From contig JBHIBA010000030.1 of NCBI GenBank assembly GCA_046758845.1, forward strand, positions 1 through 25,972: 25,972 nt of DNA. The letters are read 5' to 3'. The stretch is from JBHIBA01 sp046758845. Lineage in GTDB: Bacteria; UBA8248; JACPRG01; G963555815. Under the pieces are notes generated by a model. It saw only the letters and a list, made by a program, of their open reading frames with translations. It ran no database searches and was not told where the DNA came from. Positions 15,070 to 23,695 of this stretch are shown here, in pieces (the first letter of the stretch is position 1; every line of letters begins with the position of its first letter). Made by a program: the position numbers and the translations under genes.

Positions 15070-16338
15070 TCAGGCGCGAAACTTCATCAGCCGTCCTGCG
15101 TGGGCCAGAGCTATGGACATCAAGTATCGCATGGGCAGACGGCCGAGCCCCCCCGCCGCACAGTACCGCTCGCCGAATGTCCGATCTCCACCGGGGCGCC
15201 GCCCGTCCGGCCGGCAGGTCGGCGAGCAAAGGAGGACAGGGACGGGATGCCAGCTGTGGGCCTTCAGGGACACGGGAGTGGAGTGATCCCCCGTGACGAC
15301 CAGGACGTTTGGGGGCGTGTCGGGTCCTTTGCCGCCCCCGGGGCCGAAGAGAAGGTCCGCGATCCTCGGAACCACGGCGTCCACCTGTTCGATGGCCCCC
15401 CGCTTTCCGTCGAAGTCTCCGTTCTCTCCGTACACATCGGTCGCCTTCACGTGGATGTAGAAGAAATCGAAGTCGTTCCATTTTTGGGCCGCCATGTCGG
15501 CCTGCTCGTTCAGGTCCGGGGAGCCCGCAGAAACCTCCATTCCCACCAGTCGCGCGAGGCCCCGGTACATGGGGTAGCCGGCGATGGCCAAGGCCCTGAA
15601 CCGGTACCGCTCGGCCATGGAAGGCAGGGGAGCCAGCGTGTCGAGACCGCGAAGGAGTGCGGCGTTCGCCCTGGGTTCTGCGGACAGGAGGTCTTTGGCG
15701 CGCCTCACAAAGGCGTTGACGGCGCGCGCCGTTCTCTCCCCTTCGGGCGCCGTGGCCCGCGCTGCCAGGGGGGGCACACCAACGGCCTGGGGGTCGGTGT
15801 CGGAGACATCGGCCGTGAGGCCCTCGCCGCGGAAGACGACCAGCGCCCGGTGCTCTTTCTCCGGGCGTACGAAGCACTCGACGCCGTCCAGGCTCGCGCT
15901 CTCGCCTCCCCCATTGAGCCGCTCCACGAGCCGGCGGTTTGTCTCATCGTCGATGCGTCCGGCGCGCCGGTCCGTTACGTTTCCCGCCGCGTCCACTGTG
16001 GCGAAGTTCATTCGGGCGGCCACGTCCCCGGGCTGGAGGGGGAATTTCAGGCCGAGGGCGGAGAGTACGCCGCGTCCGATGGGATGAGCCACCGGGTCGT
16101 AGCCGAACAGGCTCAGGTGTCCGGGCCCGCTTCCCGGCGTCACGCCCGGCTGGACGGGGTCCAGCAGTCCGGAGATCCCGCGCTCACAGAGGGCGTCCAG
16201 GTTGGGGGTCCGGGCGGCCTCCAGAGGGGTGAGTCCGCCTGGACCGGTAGGGAGGTCCCCCAGACCGTCCAGAATCAGATAGACGATCTTGGAATCGGAG
16301 TCTTGAACCAGAGCGTCGGGGAGTTGGAGATCGGCCAC
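15070..16338 (-). CDS. apgM: Cofactor-independent phosphoglycerate mutase, archaeal (ApgM) type
   Basis: This 422-residue glycolytic and gluconeogenic enzyme of the alkaline phosphatase superfamily interconverts 3- and 2-phosphoglycerate without 2,3-bisphosphoglycerate, using bound metal ions. The metal-binding aspartate lies in VYLILDGLGDLP (D24), and the probable phosphorylated serine is S70 in TPGSGPGHLSLFGYDP. A second metal cluster follows near VVTGDHSTPVSLKAHSWHP. Length fits the ApgM group (about 400-430) rather than the 510-residue GpmI group. The GTG at 16338 starts 12 bases after the asmA stop and has a weak ribosome site. The ligA start follows its stop at once. No other phosphoglycerate mutase gene is present in the window. 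Confidence 0.92.
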   Translation of the reverse strand: MADLQLPDALVQDSDSKIVYLILDGLGDLPTGPGGLTPLEAARTPNLDALCERGISGLLDPVQPGVTPGSGPGHLSLFGYDPVAHPIGRGVLSALGLKFPLQPGDVAARMNFATVDAAGNVTDRRAGRIDDETNRRLVERLNGGGESASLDGVECFVRPEKEHRALVVFRGEGLTADVSDTDPQAVGVPPLAARATAPEGERTARAVNAFVRRAKDLLSAEPRANAALLRGLDTLAPLPSMAERYRFRALAIAGYPMYRGLARLVGMEVSAGSPDLNEQADMAAQKWNDFDFFYIHVKATDVYGENGDFDGKRGAIEQVDAVVPRIADLLFGPGGGKGPDTPPNVLVVTGDHSTPVSLKAHSWHPVPVLLCSPTCRPDGRRPGGDRTFGERYCAAGGLGRLPMRYLMSIALAHAGRLMKFRA

Positions 16339-16350
16339 AGATCAAGGCGC

Positions 16351-19134
16351 TCAGCGCAGCAGGCGTTCCAAGGTGTCCCGGATGAATTTGGCCGGTTCCC
16401 GGCGAAGGGTTTTTTTCAGAAAGCCGGGGTGAAGGCTGACCTTGGGGGCCGTCAGGGCGCCTTGGACGCGGAATGGGACTTCGAAGGGTTTCCCCGGCTG
16501 TATGAGGTTTCCAAGGAGACCCCGCGAGAGCCGGCGGCTTGCCTCTTTGTCGAATACGGCGGTCACCTTCAACCGGCTTTGCAAATCCAGGCCCACATCC
16601 CCTTTGGCAACCACCGAAAGACCGGGGGAAGTCATTCCCAATCCGGGCAACATCACCTTCCCCTTCTCAATTTGGAACGGGCCCGCCAGGCGGTCGAACC
16701 GCTTTTTCCCGTTTTCAAGGCCGAAGATTCCCCGCATCTTCACAAGCTCCTCCAACGCCTCCAAGAATCCGAGGTTTCGGAGCTCCCCGTCGGTGATCGA
16801 TATCTTCCCCTTCCCTGAGAGCGCTCGCTTCAGCTCTTCCGTCGCGACCCCGACCCCTTTGAATTCGGCCTCGAGATCCGCCCGGCCGGACACCAGGGCG
16901 GGTCCGGGTAGCTGATCGGTCAGCGCTTTCTCGGCCTGCACGTCCTTGAGGCTCAGACTCCCTTGGAATGGGGCGGGTTGGCGATCCAATGCGTATTCCC
17001 CGCTCCCCTCAAGTGTGCCCCCATAAACCTCCGCCTTCATGCGCTCGGCGCGGAGTCTTCCTTCCCGAAGGCGGAGATCGGCGGTCAGATTTTGAAAATG
17101 AACCCCCCTGGCTTCGCCCTTTTGGACCCGGAGGGTCCCATCCGCCTCCGTCCTCTTCAGGATGGCTGGGAACTCACGCGGGTTCTCGGGGGGTTGTTTC
17201 GATTCCGCAAAAACCGGGCCGGATGGTCCACCAGGCCGCCAGGACACCTTCCGGATGACCTTCGATTGGGGAAGCCGGGCGGATTTCCGCGCAGATGGTT
17301 GCTGGCGGGGAAGAAAGTCTTCCAGCCGGAAAGAAGACGCCCTCACGTCAAACCGGACGCGAGGAGCCCGAAAGTCGGTGAGGCGGGCCTCCAGTTCCAT
17401 CCGGCTCTTGCCGATTTCTGCGCGCGTCCGGCTGATCTGAGCCGATTGGGGAGTGACCAGCACGAGGCCGTGAAGGTTCCGGACGCGGGTCGGCCAGCCG
17501 GGGAGGCTGGCCGCTCCGTCTTCGATGGTGACCCGGATCTGCGTCCGCCGGCCAAGGACTTCTTCCAGTGTTCCATTGGCGAGGATTTCGATCCGGGTCT
17601 TGCCGGCCAGCCCGAGCTGCCCGGCCAGGGGGAAGAGGGTATCCAGGCCCTCCAGGTTGAACGTATTGGTCTCCCCTTTCAGGCCCAAGACGCCGTCTGA
17701 TTGCCGCAGTTCGCCTCGAAAGCTGATCTGTCGCAGTTCGACGGAGAAGGGCTTGACCTCCACCTTGCCGGGGCTTGAGACCAGGGTCGCCTCCAGTTTT
17801 AAGGGGGTGCCCGCGGGTTTCCGGAAAGCCGCACCGTACTGCACCCCCATGTTTTGACCTTCCAGGGCCAATGTCATGGAGGTGCGTGGACCTTCCCCCC
17901 GCAGCGCGACGTTGAATCCGATAAGTCCGGCCAGTTTCAAGGCGTCGGCCTCGTTTCCGAGGATGGCTTTCAGCAGCGGCAACAGGTCGGAGCCCTGGAT
18001 CTGAGCGCCCTGAGCTTCCGCTTGGAAACGGAGATTTTTGGGATCGAGCGTTCCCCGTCCCGTCAGGTGGAAGAGGAGGTTTCCGAAAGAAAGCTCCCCG
18101 TCCGCCTGAATGGCGGGCGGCGCCTCTGGCTGCGTTCTTGTCAGTTTCAAGCTTGATTTGAGATGGAGGTTGAGGTTCGGGTCTTCGCTCAGCGACCGGG
18201 CGCCGACGCGACCCTGTATCTTTCGCACCGAGAGGTCCCCCTTGATCTCCGCTTGGCCGGCAAGGTTTCCTCGAATCCGGATCTCCCCGGACGGGCTCGC
18301 GCCGGTGAGCCGCAGTGGGCTGGCCGATAGCCCACGGTTGAGCCAGCGTTGGAGGATGGGAAACCAGCCGTCTCCGATGGACACGTCCGCTTCGATCGGC
18401 GAAGCCCAGAGGTTTCCAAAGTCCACCGGACCGATTTGGGCGTCTGCTTGAAGACCGGGTTCTTTGGCCCGAAGATGGACTTCAACGGCCGAATCCGGAG
18501 AAGGCTGACGCATGGTGAGGTCGATGCCTCGCAAAACGATGGGCGCGCCGGCTCTGGGGTCCTCGATGTGAAACTCCGCGTCCTCGATGTTGAGGTTGCC
18601 GATGAGGAAACCGGTCAGAAGCGGAGCGGGTTCGGTCGGAGCTTCGGGGGGAGACGGCGCCTTTGTGCCGGGGGAGGGGACCGGCGAAGGGGGTCCGCCC
18701 GAAGGGGCGGGAGGGAGAGATTTCGGACCGAAGAGGTTGTTAAAGCCGGCCTTGTCCCGACGCAGAACCAAGACCGTGCGGTCCAGATGGACGCTTCCGA
18801 TTTCCAGGCGTCTTTGCAGCAAAGGGCGAACGCGGACGTTCGCCCTTAGGGTCCCGGCGGTGAGAGCGGCTTTTCCGCCGAACTCCTTGGGGTCCCGAAT
18901 CTGCAACCCGTGAATCTCTACGCTCAGACGGGGAATGACTCGCACCCTGAGGCTCGAAACGTGGACGGGCCTGCCAAGCCTGTGGCTCAACTCTTGGGCA
19001 ATCCGCCCGCGGTACCGTTCGAGGTTGACCAGGTAAGGGAGAATGAGCAGGAAGCCGATGCAGAGAAGGGCAAGGACTCCTAGAGCCTTTAGAATTCTCC
19101 GTCCTGCGGAGCGTTTGCGCCTCGCTCGCCACAT
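16351..19134 (-). CDS. AsmA-family envelope protein
   Basis: This 927-residue protein has one N-terminal transmembrane anchor (about 15-35) and a long periplasmic part. The start YLVNLERYRGRIAQELSHRL and HVSSLRVRVIPRLSVEIHGL match the AsmA N-terminal domain. A Pro-rich linker of about 30 residues lies near 139-170. Repeated beta-rich segments follow, and the AsmA C-terminal region (about 700-900) contains LSLKDVQAEKAL and GKGKISITDGELRNLG. AsmA-like proteins are thought to shape outer-membrane composition, and related proteins carry phospholipids between membranes. The location just behind the Tol-Pal genes fits an envelope role. The ATG at 19134 lies 125 bases after cpoB and has only a weak ribosome site. 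It is longer than E. coli AsmA (about 617 residues). Confidence 0.9.
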   Translation of the reverse strand: MWRARRKRSAGRRILKALGVLALLCIGFLLILPYLVNLERYRGRIAQELSHRLGRPVHVSSLRVRVIPRLSVEIHGLQIRDPKEFGGKAALTAGTLRANVRVRPLLQRRLEIGSVHLDRTVLVLRRDKAGFNNLFGPKSLPPAPSGGPPSPVPSPGTKAPSPPEAPTEPAPLLTGFLIGNLNIEDAEFHIEDPRAGAPIVLRGIDLTMRQPSPDSAVEVHLRAKEPGLQADAQIGPVDFGNLWASPIEADVSIGDGWFPILQRWLNRGLSASPLRLTGASPSGEIRIRGNLAGQAEIKGDLSVRKIQGRVGARSLSEDPNLNLHLKSSLKLTRTQPEAPPAIQADGELSFGNLLFHLTGRGTLDPKNLRFQAEAQGAQIQGSDLLPLLKAILGNEADALKLAGLIGFNVALRGEGPRTSMTLALEGQNMGVQYGAAFRKPAGTPLKLEATLVSSPGKVEVKPFSVELRQISFRGELRQSDGVLGLKGETNTFNLEGLDTLFPLAGQLGLAGKTRIEILANGTLEEVLGRRTQIRVTIEDGAASLPGWPTRVRNLHGLVLVTPQSAQISRTRAEIGKSRMELEARLTDFRAPRVRFDVRASSFRLEDFLPRQQPSARKSARLPQSKVIRKVSWRPGGPSGPVFAESKQPPENPREFPAILKRTEADGTLRVQKGEARGVHFQNLTADLRLREGRLRAERMKAEVYGGTLEGSGEYALDRQPAPFQGSLSLKDVQAEKALTDQLPGPALVSGRADLEAEFKGVGVATEELKRALSGKGKISITDGELRNLGFLEALEELVKMRGIFGLENGKKRFDRLAGPFQIEKGKVMLPGLGMTSPGLSVVAKGDVGLDLQSRLKVTAVFDKEASRRLSRGLLGNLIQPGKPFEVPFRVQGALTAPKVSLHPGFLKKTLRREPAKFIRDTLERLLR

Positions 19135-19206
19135 GTCACATTGAGTGAAAGCCGGCCTTCATGCCCGCTGCTCGATGACAGGCCGAGGCGGGCACGCCGT
19201 CGGGAA

Positions 19207-19235
19207 AGGATACCCCTTCCGCAGGGAATCAACAA
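19207..19235 (-). promoter_or_regulatory. Possible promoter before the asmA-family gene
   Basis: On the minus strand TTGTTG (19230-19235) is followed by 17 bases and TATCCT (19207-19212), in the 125-base cpoB-asmA gap. Both hexamers are only partial matches, so this is tentative. Confidence 0.3.
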
Positions 19236-19259
19236 GAGGGTCGCAGAAAAGGGAAGTCT

Positions 19260-20237
19260 TCAGAGGCTGGAAAGTTTGGACTGGGCCGTCTTCGCCTCTG
19301 TCGAATCGGGATATTCTTTGACGAGCTGGCTCAGGAGCTGCTTGGCCGACGCCTTGTCCCCCAAGGCGAGGAATGCGAGTCCTTGCTTTAACAGGGCGCC
19401 GGGAACCTTATCGCCCTTGGCATAGTTGATGACCACCTTGTCATACTCAAGGATGGCCTTGTCGTAGCGCTTTTCCTTGTAGTAGGTTTCTCCAATTCCG
19501 TATTGCGCGTTGTCCGCCAGTGGCGAGGTCGGAAACCGCCGGAGGAATTCCTGAAATTTCTTTCTCGCGTCCCTCGATTTTCCCGCCTTGAGGAGGGCGA
19601 GGGCCGCAGAGTGGGCTCGGTCGTCGACTGAGACGGCCGGGGCTGGAATCACGCGTGGAACCGGCGGAGCCGTAGTTTTCCGGGAAGGGATGGGACCCCC
19701 GTTCCGGGTCCGAGGCGTTGGCGCAACCGGACCGGCCGGCCGGCTGGACTTCACTCGGGGGCGTGCGACGGTTGTCGCGGGAGGGGCAGGAGCCGGAGCC
19801 GAGGCCCGCGGTCTCCCGGCCCCCAAGTTGTCCTTGACCGAGGAAACCTCCCCTTCCAGGGCGGCCAGGCGGGCTTCGAGGGCCTCTTTGAGCTCGCGAA
19901 GGTCCTTCCCGATACTGCGTTCCCGGAACTGGCGTTCCTCGGTGCTCCCGGTGGCCTTGGCGGCCTCCCGCTGCGTTGTGGCTAGGCGGGATTCGAAGTC
20001 CGCTTGGATGCGCCGTACGGCCTCCACTTCCTGCTGAAGGACTTGGAGGCGATCGGTGACCGGCTCCACCGCGGACTCAAGGTCCTGCCTTATGCGGCCC
20101 TCGTCATCCCGGAGCTGCCTGACCTCCCGCTTCAGCTTCCGGACGTCGGAGCGAAGGAGATCGATCTCTTCGGTGGTGACGCAGCCCGCAAGGAGAACCA
20201 CCAATCCCACCGCGATTCCCCCCATCCGCAAAATCAT
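19260..20237 (-). CDS. cpoB: Tol-Pal coordination lipoprotein/TPR protein CpoB (YbgF)
   Basis: This 325-residue periplasmic protein of the Tol-Pal system coordinates peptidoglycan synthesis with outer-membrane constriction in E. coli. The N-terminus has a lipobox (LLAGC, lipid-modified C19), so this version looks membrane-anchored, whereas the E. coli protein is soluble. Residues about 22-140 are charged and heptad-like, consistent with the trimerising coiled coil. A linker rich in Pro, Ala and Arg (about 140-200) follows. The C-terminal 120 residues contain three TPR-like units with LLKAGKSRDARKKFQEFL, GIGETYYKEKRYDKAILEYD and GLAFLALGDKASAKQLLSQL. The ATG at 20237 has AAGGAG 8 bases upstream, which rules out the longer frame overlapping pal. 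It lies 44 bases after pal. Confidence 0.88.
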   Translation of the reverse strand: MILRMGGIAVGLVVLLAGCVTTEEIDLLRSDVRKLKREVRQLRDDEGRIRQDLESAVEPVTDRLQVLQQEVEAVRRIQADFESRLATTQREAAKATGSTEERQFRERSIGKDLRELKEALEARLAALEGEVSSVKDNLGAGRPRASAPAPAPPATTVARPRVKSSRPAGPVAPTPRTRNGGPIPSRKTTAPPVPRVIPAPAVSVDDRAHSAALALLKAGKSRDARKKFQEFLRRFPTSPLADNAQYGIGETYYKEKRYDKAILEYDKVVINYAKGDKVPGALLKQGLAFLALGDKASAKQLLSQLVKEYPDSTEAKTAQSKLSSL

Positions 20238-20281
20238 CCCGTCAACTCCTTCGTTGAGGCCGAGGGCCGGCAGAACCCCCG

Positions 20282-20863
20282 CTACTGACCCACGACGACA
20301 AATTTTGCCCGGCGGTTTTTCTCCCAAGCTCCCTCGTTGTGGCCAGGATTGAGGGGCCGTTCTTCACCGAAGCTGATGGTGGAGATGCGGGTCCCGTCGA
20401 TGCCTAGCGCAGCCAAGTAGGCCTTGGCGCTGTTGGCCCGCCGATCTCCCAGCGCCAGGTTGTATTGGACGGTCCCGCGCTCATCGCAGTGACCCTCGAC
20501 CTGAATTCGGACGTTGGGGTAGCGCCTTAGAAAGTCGGCCTTGCGCGAAAGGACCGGCTTGGATTCGTCCTTGATCTCCGAGCGGTCGAAGTCGAAGTGG
20601 ATCAATTCGCCCTCAAAGGCGCGCATGGCCTCCTGGAACTCGCGTACTTTTCGCGCCCGGTCGTCCTCTTCCGTGACCCTCGGCTGAGGAGGCGGGCTGG
20701 GCGGCGGGGGGACTTCCGGACGGACGACGGGCGCCTCCCGAGGCGGGGCCGGTTCGGCCGGTTTTACCGGTTGGGGCGCCTTCTTCGGGCACCCCACCGC
20801 TAAGACTGCCAGGCCGATAATGGCCAGGAACGGGATGCGTCCTAGAACGCCTTTACGCCACAT
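20282..20863 (-). CDS. pal: Peptidoglycan-associated lipoprotein Pal
   Basis: This 193-residue outer-membrane lipoprotein binds peptidoglycan and, through TolB and TolA, ties the outer membrane to the cell wall during division. The lipobox LAVGC gives a modified C25. A Pro-rich spacer (about 30-63) precedes the OmpA-like domain (about 88-193). That domain starts with IHFDFDRSEIKDESKPVL and carries the peptidoglycan-binding segment VEGHCDERGTVQYNLALGDR with its conserved Asp and Arg. The ATG at 20863 has a strong GGGAGG 8 bases upstream. The gene follows tolB after 118 bases, an interval with two hairpins and a possible promoter, so pal may be expressed above the level of the upstream genes. 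Confidence 0.95.
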   Translation of the reverse strand: MWRKGVLGRIPFLAIIGLAVLAVGCPKKAPQPVKPAEPAPPREAPVVRPEVPPPPSPPPQPRVTEEDDRARKVREFQEAMRAFEGELIHFDFDRSEIKDESKPVLSRKADFLRRYPNVRIQVEGHCDERGTVQYNLALGDRRANSAKAYLAALGIDGTRISTISFGEERPLNPGHNEGAWEKNRRAKFVVVGQ

Positions 20864-20905
20864 AGGTTATCCTCCCTTCTCTTTCGAATCCTTTTAGCCA
20901 GGCTC

Positions 20906-20940
20906 GGATCTCAGCCCAGATCCCCCGCGCCGCAGCGCGG
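20906..20940 (-). repeat. Two adjacent hairpins in the tolB-pal gap
   Basis: GGATCT-6-AGATCC (20906-20923) and CCGCGC-4-GCGCGG (20925-20940) are perfect 6-bp stems one base apart, in the leader of pal. Neither is followed by a T-run, so they are more likely RNA-stability or processing elements than terminators. Confidence 0.5.
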
Positions 20941-20942
20941 CC

Positions 20943-20971
20943 ATGATATCACGAGTCGGTTCTCTGCATAA
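20943..20971 (-). promoter_or_regulatory. Possible extended -10 promoter for pal
   Basis: The minus strand reads TG-A-TATCAT (20943-20951), an extended -10 arrangement. The -35 region 17 bases upstream (TTATGC, 20966-20971) is poor. If used, it would give pal and cpoB a second transcript, whose start would fall inside the GC-rich hairpin. Confidence 0.35.
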
Positions 20972-20981
20972 AGGTGTCACA

Positions 20982-22310
20982 TCAATTTTTGCTCCGCGGG
21001 GACCACGCTGGCGTTTCCCCCCTCCCTAGCCGCCGCAGCAGTCCGGACGCCACATTCAGCAAGTAGATGGACTTCTGGCCTCGGCCATCCAGCGTGAAGG
21101 CCAAAAATCGCCCGTCGGGCGACCAGGCCGGGTCGGACTGTCCTCCCGGGATCGAGGTGAGTCTTCTGAGTCCGGTTCCGTCGGGCCGGACGACGAACAG
21201 CTTGAACCGGCGGTCTTCGATTCCGTTAAAGGCGATGAGATCCCCCTTGGGAGACCAGGTGGGTGAAGAGTTGTAGTTGCCCTCGAACGTGATCCGCCGG
21301 AGGTTCCTTCCGTCCGCGTCCATCAGATAGATCTGCGGAGACCCCGAGCGGTTGGACGTGAAGGCCAGCTTCTTGCCGTCCGGGGACCAGGAGGGGTCCA
21401 CGTCAATGGCGAAGTGTTCGGTCAAGCGGCGGAGCAGACGCCCGTCGGGATGCAACAGGAAGAGGTCGGTGTTCCCCCGGTTGCCCAAGGCGACGGCGAT
21501 GAGGGAGCCGTCCGGAGACCAGACGGCCCCCGTTGCCAGGTCGGCCTGGATGGGAAGCCGTCGGCTCCCACCCCGGACCAGGTCCGCCAGGAAGACCGCC
21601 GGCTGGCGGTGGAGGTAAGAGGTGTAGGCCAACCGGGCGCCGTCCGGAGACCATGCGGGCTTCAGGTTGATCGAACCGTTCTGGGTGATCGGACGGGGAG
21701 AGAAACCATCGTAATCCATGAGGAAGATTTCCTTGCTTCCCCGGCGGGAGGAAACGAACGCGATCTGGGTATCAAAAGATCCGGGCTCCCCGGTGAAGAA
21801 GCGGACGACCTCGTTGGCGAAACTGTGTGCGATGCGCCGCAAATCAGCCGCTCGGCCGACGTATTTCTTGCCGACCACCATGGTGCTCTGGACCACCTCG
21901 AACAGGCGGGCTTCCACTTCGAGGTGATCCCCATTCAGGCGGAAGCCCCCTTTAATCAGGGCCTCGGCCCCGATTGTGCTCCAGCTTCGAAAATCGATCT
22001 GCTCCGGGAGCAGCCCCCCGCTCAGCGGGTCTTCCAGGAAGGAGACAGGGTCTAGCAGCCGGAAAAGTCCGGTGGCCTTGAGGTCTTCCGTGATGACCTC
22101 AGTGAGCTTCAGGCCCAGGGGGGTTTCGGGCTCCGTCTGGCCCAGGTTGCGGAAGGCATCCACGGCGAGGGGCAGCTGGCGCCCTCCTCCAGGGCCGATG
22201 ATGATGTAGTCTTCCGGCTTCACCTGGGCGGACGCGGAAGCGAAGAAGAATGAGCAAAGCCCGACGATGCCGATGAGAAGAGTTGTCCGAAACAGCATAT
22301 TCTTGCGCAC
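20982..22310 (-). CDS. tolB: Tol-Pal system beta-propeller protein TolB
   Basis: This 442-residue periplasmic protein links Pal to TolA. A signal peptide covers about residues 1-28 (hydrophobic core LLIGIVGLCSFFFASA). The N-terminal alpha/beta domain (about 30-165) contains the TolB blocks ITEDLKATGLFRLLDP and IGAEALIKGGFRL. The C-terminal six-bladed propeller shows six WSP motifs (PAWSPDGARLAYTS, AVWSPDGSLIAV, PSWSPDGKKLAFTS, PTWSPKGDLIAF, PAWSPDGRFLAF and a final PAWSPRS). The GTG at 22310, 8 bases after the tolA stop, starts the frame; an ATG at 22298 would lose only four residues. Neither has a strong ribosome site, so translation probably depends on the upstream gene. Confidence 0.96.
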   Translation of the reverse strand: MRKNMLFRTTLLIGIVGLCSFFFASASAQVKPEDYIIIGPGGGRQLPLAVDAFRNLGQTEPETPLGLKLTEVITEDLKATGLFRLLDPVSFLEDPLSGGLLPEQIDFRSWSTIGAEALIKGGFRLNGDHLEVEARLFEVVQSTMVVGKKYVGRAADLRRIAHSFANEVVRFFTGEPGSFDTQIAFVSSRRGSKEIFLMDYDGFSPRPITQNGSINLKPAWSPDGARLAYTSYLHRQPAVFLADLVRGGSRRLPIQADLATGAVWSPDGSLIAVALGNRGNTDLFLLHPDGRLLRRLTEHFAIDVDPSWSPDGKKLAFTSNRSGSPQIYLMDADGRNLRRITFEGNYNSSPTWSPKGDLIAFNGIEDRRFKLFVVRPDGTGLRRLTSIPGGQSDPAWSPDGRFLAFTLDGRGQKSIYLLNVASGLLRRLGRGETPAWSPRSKN

Positions 22311-22318
22311 AGGCGTGA

Positions 22319-23257
22319 TTAGCGAGTTAATCCCCTGCGGATTTCGGGGTCGAATAGGAGTCCCTGGGCCATCAGTCCGGCGGTATATTCCGGTGGCAAG
22401 GGGGGCAGACCGCCCGCGGCCTGGACCTTCGCGACCGCCCGCATCACCGATTCGTCGAAGAAGCGGTTCCCGGAAGACCTTTCGACTTCGGTCTTCACGA
22501 TCTGGCCCTTTCGGTCAATGTGAATCACAAGAGTGGCCTTGAGGTCCGCCGCTTGGAGGGACTGCGGCAGGACCCAGGCCGCATAAAAAATGCGCGCGAT
22601 TTCATTCTTGTAGATATTGAGCCCCGCACCGCTGGCACCCCGCGTGCTGAAGCCGCCCCCCCCGCTTGGGCCGCCTGTCGCGCCGGGTTCATCGGCCTTG
22701 GCCAGGATCCGGCTTCGGATTCGCGCCAGGGCCTCTTCCTCTTTGGTCGTCAGCCGTTTTTTTTCGGGAGCCACTTTCTTGCGTGAAGGGACGGCCTTGG
22801 GTTTCTTCGTGCTGCCGGGCCGAGCGGTCGGTTTTCGGACCGGGGTTTTCTTTACGATTTTCTTTGGGGTTTTCTTCGGTTTTTTCTCAAGAACTGGGAC
22901 CGTCTTCTCGGCCTTCTTCGGCTCTTTGGGCTTGGCCGGCTCGACCGTCTCTTTGGCTTCGGGCTTGGGCTTTATGGGCTCGACCGCCGAAACCTCGGGT
23001 TTCGGGGGCGCCTTTTCCTCCGTTTTCTCAACTTTAGGGGGCGGCGATACGCTCTTGGAGGGTCCTCCCCCAGGGGCCAATCCGGTTTCTCCCGGTCCCA
23101 TCAGGCTCACGCTTAGGGAGGGGGTGTAAAGGGTGCGGCGGGGACCGGAGCCGGAGGCCAGCATCACCGCCCCGCCGAGGACGAGGGCGTGAATCGCGAT
23201 GGAAACCCCTACCATGACTCCCCAGCGAGCAGTCGGTTCCGGGTCGTCTCGCATCAT
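22319..23257 (-). CDS. tolA: TolA-like energy transducer with TonB-type C-terminal domain
   Basis: This 312-residue protein is anchored in the inner membrane by one N-terminal segment (about 13-34) and spans the periplasm. By position it should pass TolQR energy to TolB and Pal. Residues about 65-185 are an extended linker very rich in Lys, Pro and Glu, with KPK, KKTPKK and RKPTARPG runs. After a Gly-rich hinge, residues about 215-300 form a TonB/TolA C-terminal domain (IYKNEIARIFYAAWVLPQSL, then ATLVIHIDRKGQIVKTEVERSS). E. coli TolA has a long Ala-rich helix instead, so this resembles TonB in build; the name rests mainly on gene order. The ATG overlaps the tolR stop by 4 bases (ATGA). Confidence 0.85.
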   Translation of the reverse strand: MMRDDPEPTARWGVMVGVSIAIHALVLGGAVMLASGSGPRRTLYTPSLSVSLMGPGETGLAPGGGPSKSVSPPPKVEKTEEKAPPKPEVSAVEPIKPKPEAKETVEPAKPKEPKKAEKTVPVLEKKPKKTPKKIVKKTPVRKPTARPGSTKKPKAVPSRKKVAPEKKRLTTKEEEALARIRSRILAKADEPGATGGPSGGGGFSTRGASGAGLNIYKNEIARIFYAAWVLPQSLQAADLKATLVIHIDRKGQIVKTEVERSSGNRFFDESVMRAVAKVQAAGGLPPLPPEYTAGLMAQGLLFDPEIRRGLTR

Positions 23258-23670
23258 GGCTTCCTCAAGGTTTTGGCCTCTGTGACCATGCCCACGCGCC
23301 GGATGCCGCTGGCCCGGATGGCGGCCATGGTCTCCACGACAAACCCGTAAGGCACGTCCTTGTCCGCCCGCAGGAAGACCTCTTTGGTGGGTTTGTCTCT
23401 GTAGATCGCCTCCAGCTTGGTGCGAAGCTGGGGAACGGTCAGGCGGGCCCGGTTCAGGAACACCTGCCGCTTTTTCGTGATGGATACGATAAGCTGTTCC
23501 GCATCCAGGGGCAACTCCCGCGCGGCCACAGGCGGCAGGTCCAGGTCGACGCCCTGCTGAAGCATCGGGGCCGTCACCATAAAGATGATCAGCAGGACCA
23601 ACATGACGTCCACCAGGGGAGTCACGTTGATTTCCGAAAGTGCCCGACCGCTCTTTGAATTGAAGGCCAC
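23254..23670 (-). CDS. tolR: TolR/ExbD-family energy transducer
   Basis: This 138-residue inner-membrane protein partners TolQ in converting the proton gradient into movement of the Tol system. The N-terminal segment SEINVTPLVDVMLVLLIIFMV (about 12-32) is the single membrane helix and carries the proton-relaying aspartate D21. A periplasmic domain follows (about 45-138), with FLRADKDVPYGFVVETMAAIRASGI. The GTG at 23670 follows the tolQ stop by 35 bases; GGAAGGAAG lies roughly 12 bases upstream. A small stem-loop covers the tolQ stop codon. The downstream gene overlaps by 4 bases. Confidence 0.94.
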   Translation of the reverse strand: MAFNSKSGRALSEINVTPLVDVMLVLLIIFMVTAPMLQQGVDLDLPPVAARELPLDAEQLIVSITKKRQVFLNRARLTVPQLRTKLEAIYRDKPTKEVFLRADKDVPYGFVVETMAAIRASGIRRVGMVTEAKTLRKP

Positions 23671-23695
23671 AGTCTTGCCGTCTTCCTTCCTTTTT

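Noticed and set aside
15068..15877. 270-codon N-terminal extension of the ligA frame
   Set aside because: It is low-complexity, antisense-like sequence inside apgM in another frame. The LigA domain begins normally after the ATG at 15067.
15049..16818. 589-codon plus-strand frame opposite apgM and the end of asmA
   Set aside because: It spans parts of two well-supported minus-strand genes and encodes Gly/Arg/Pro-rich sequence with no domain.
20238..20327. Extended cpoB start overlapping pal
   Set aside because: The ATG at 20237 has a strong AAGGAG and gives a proper lipoprotein signal; the extension buries it.
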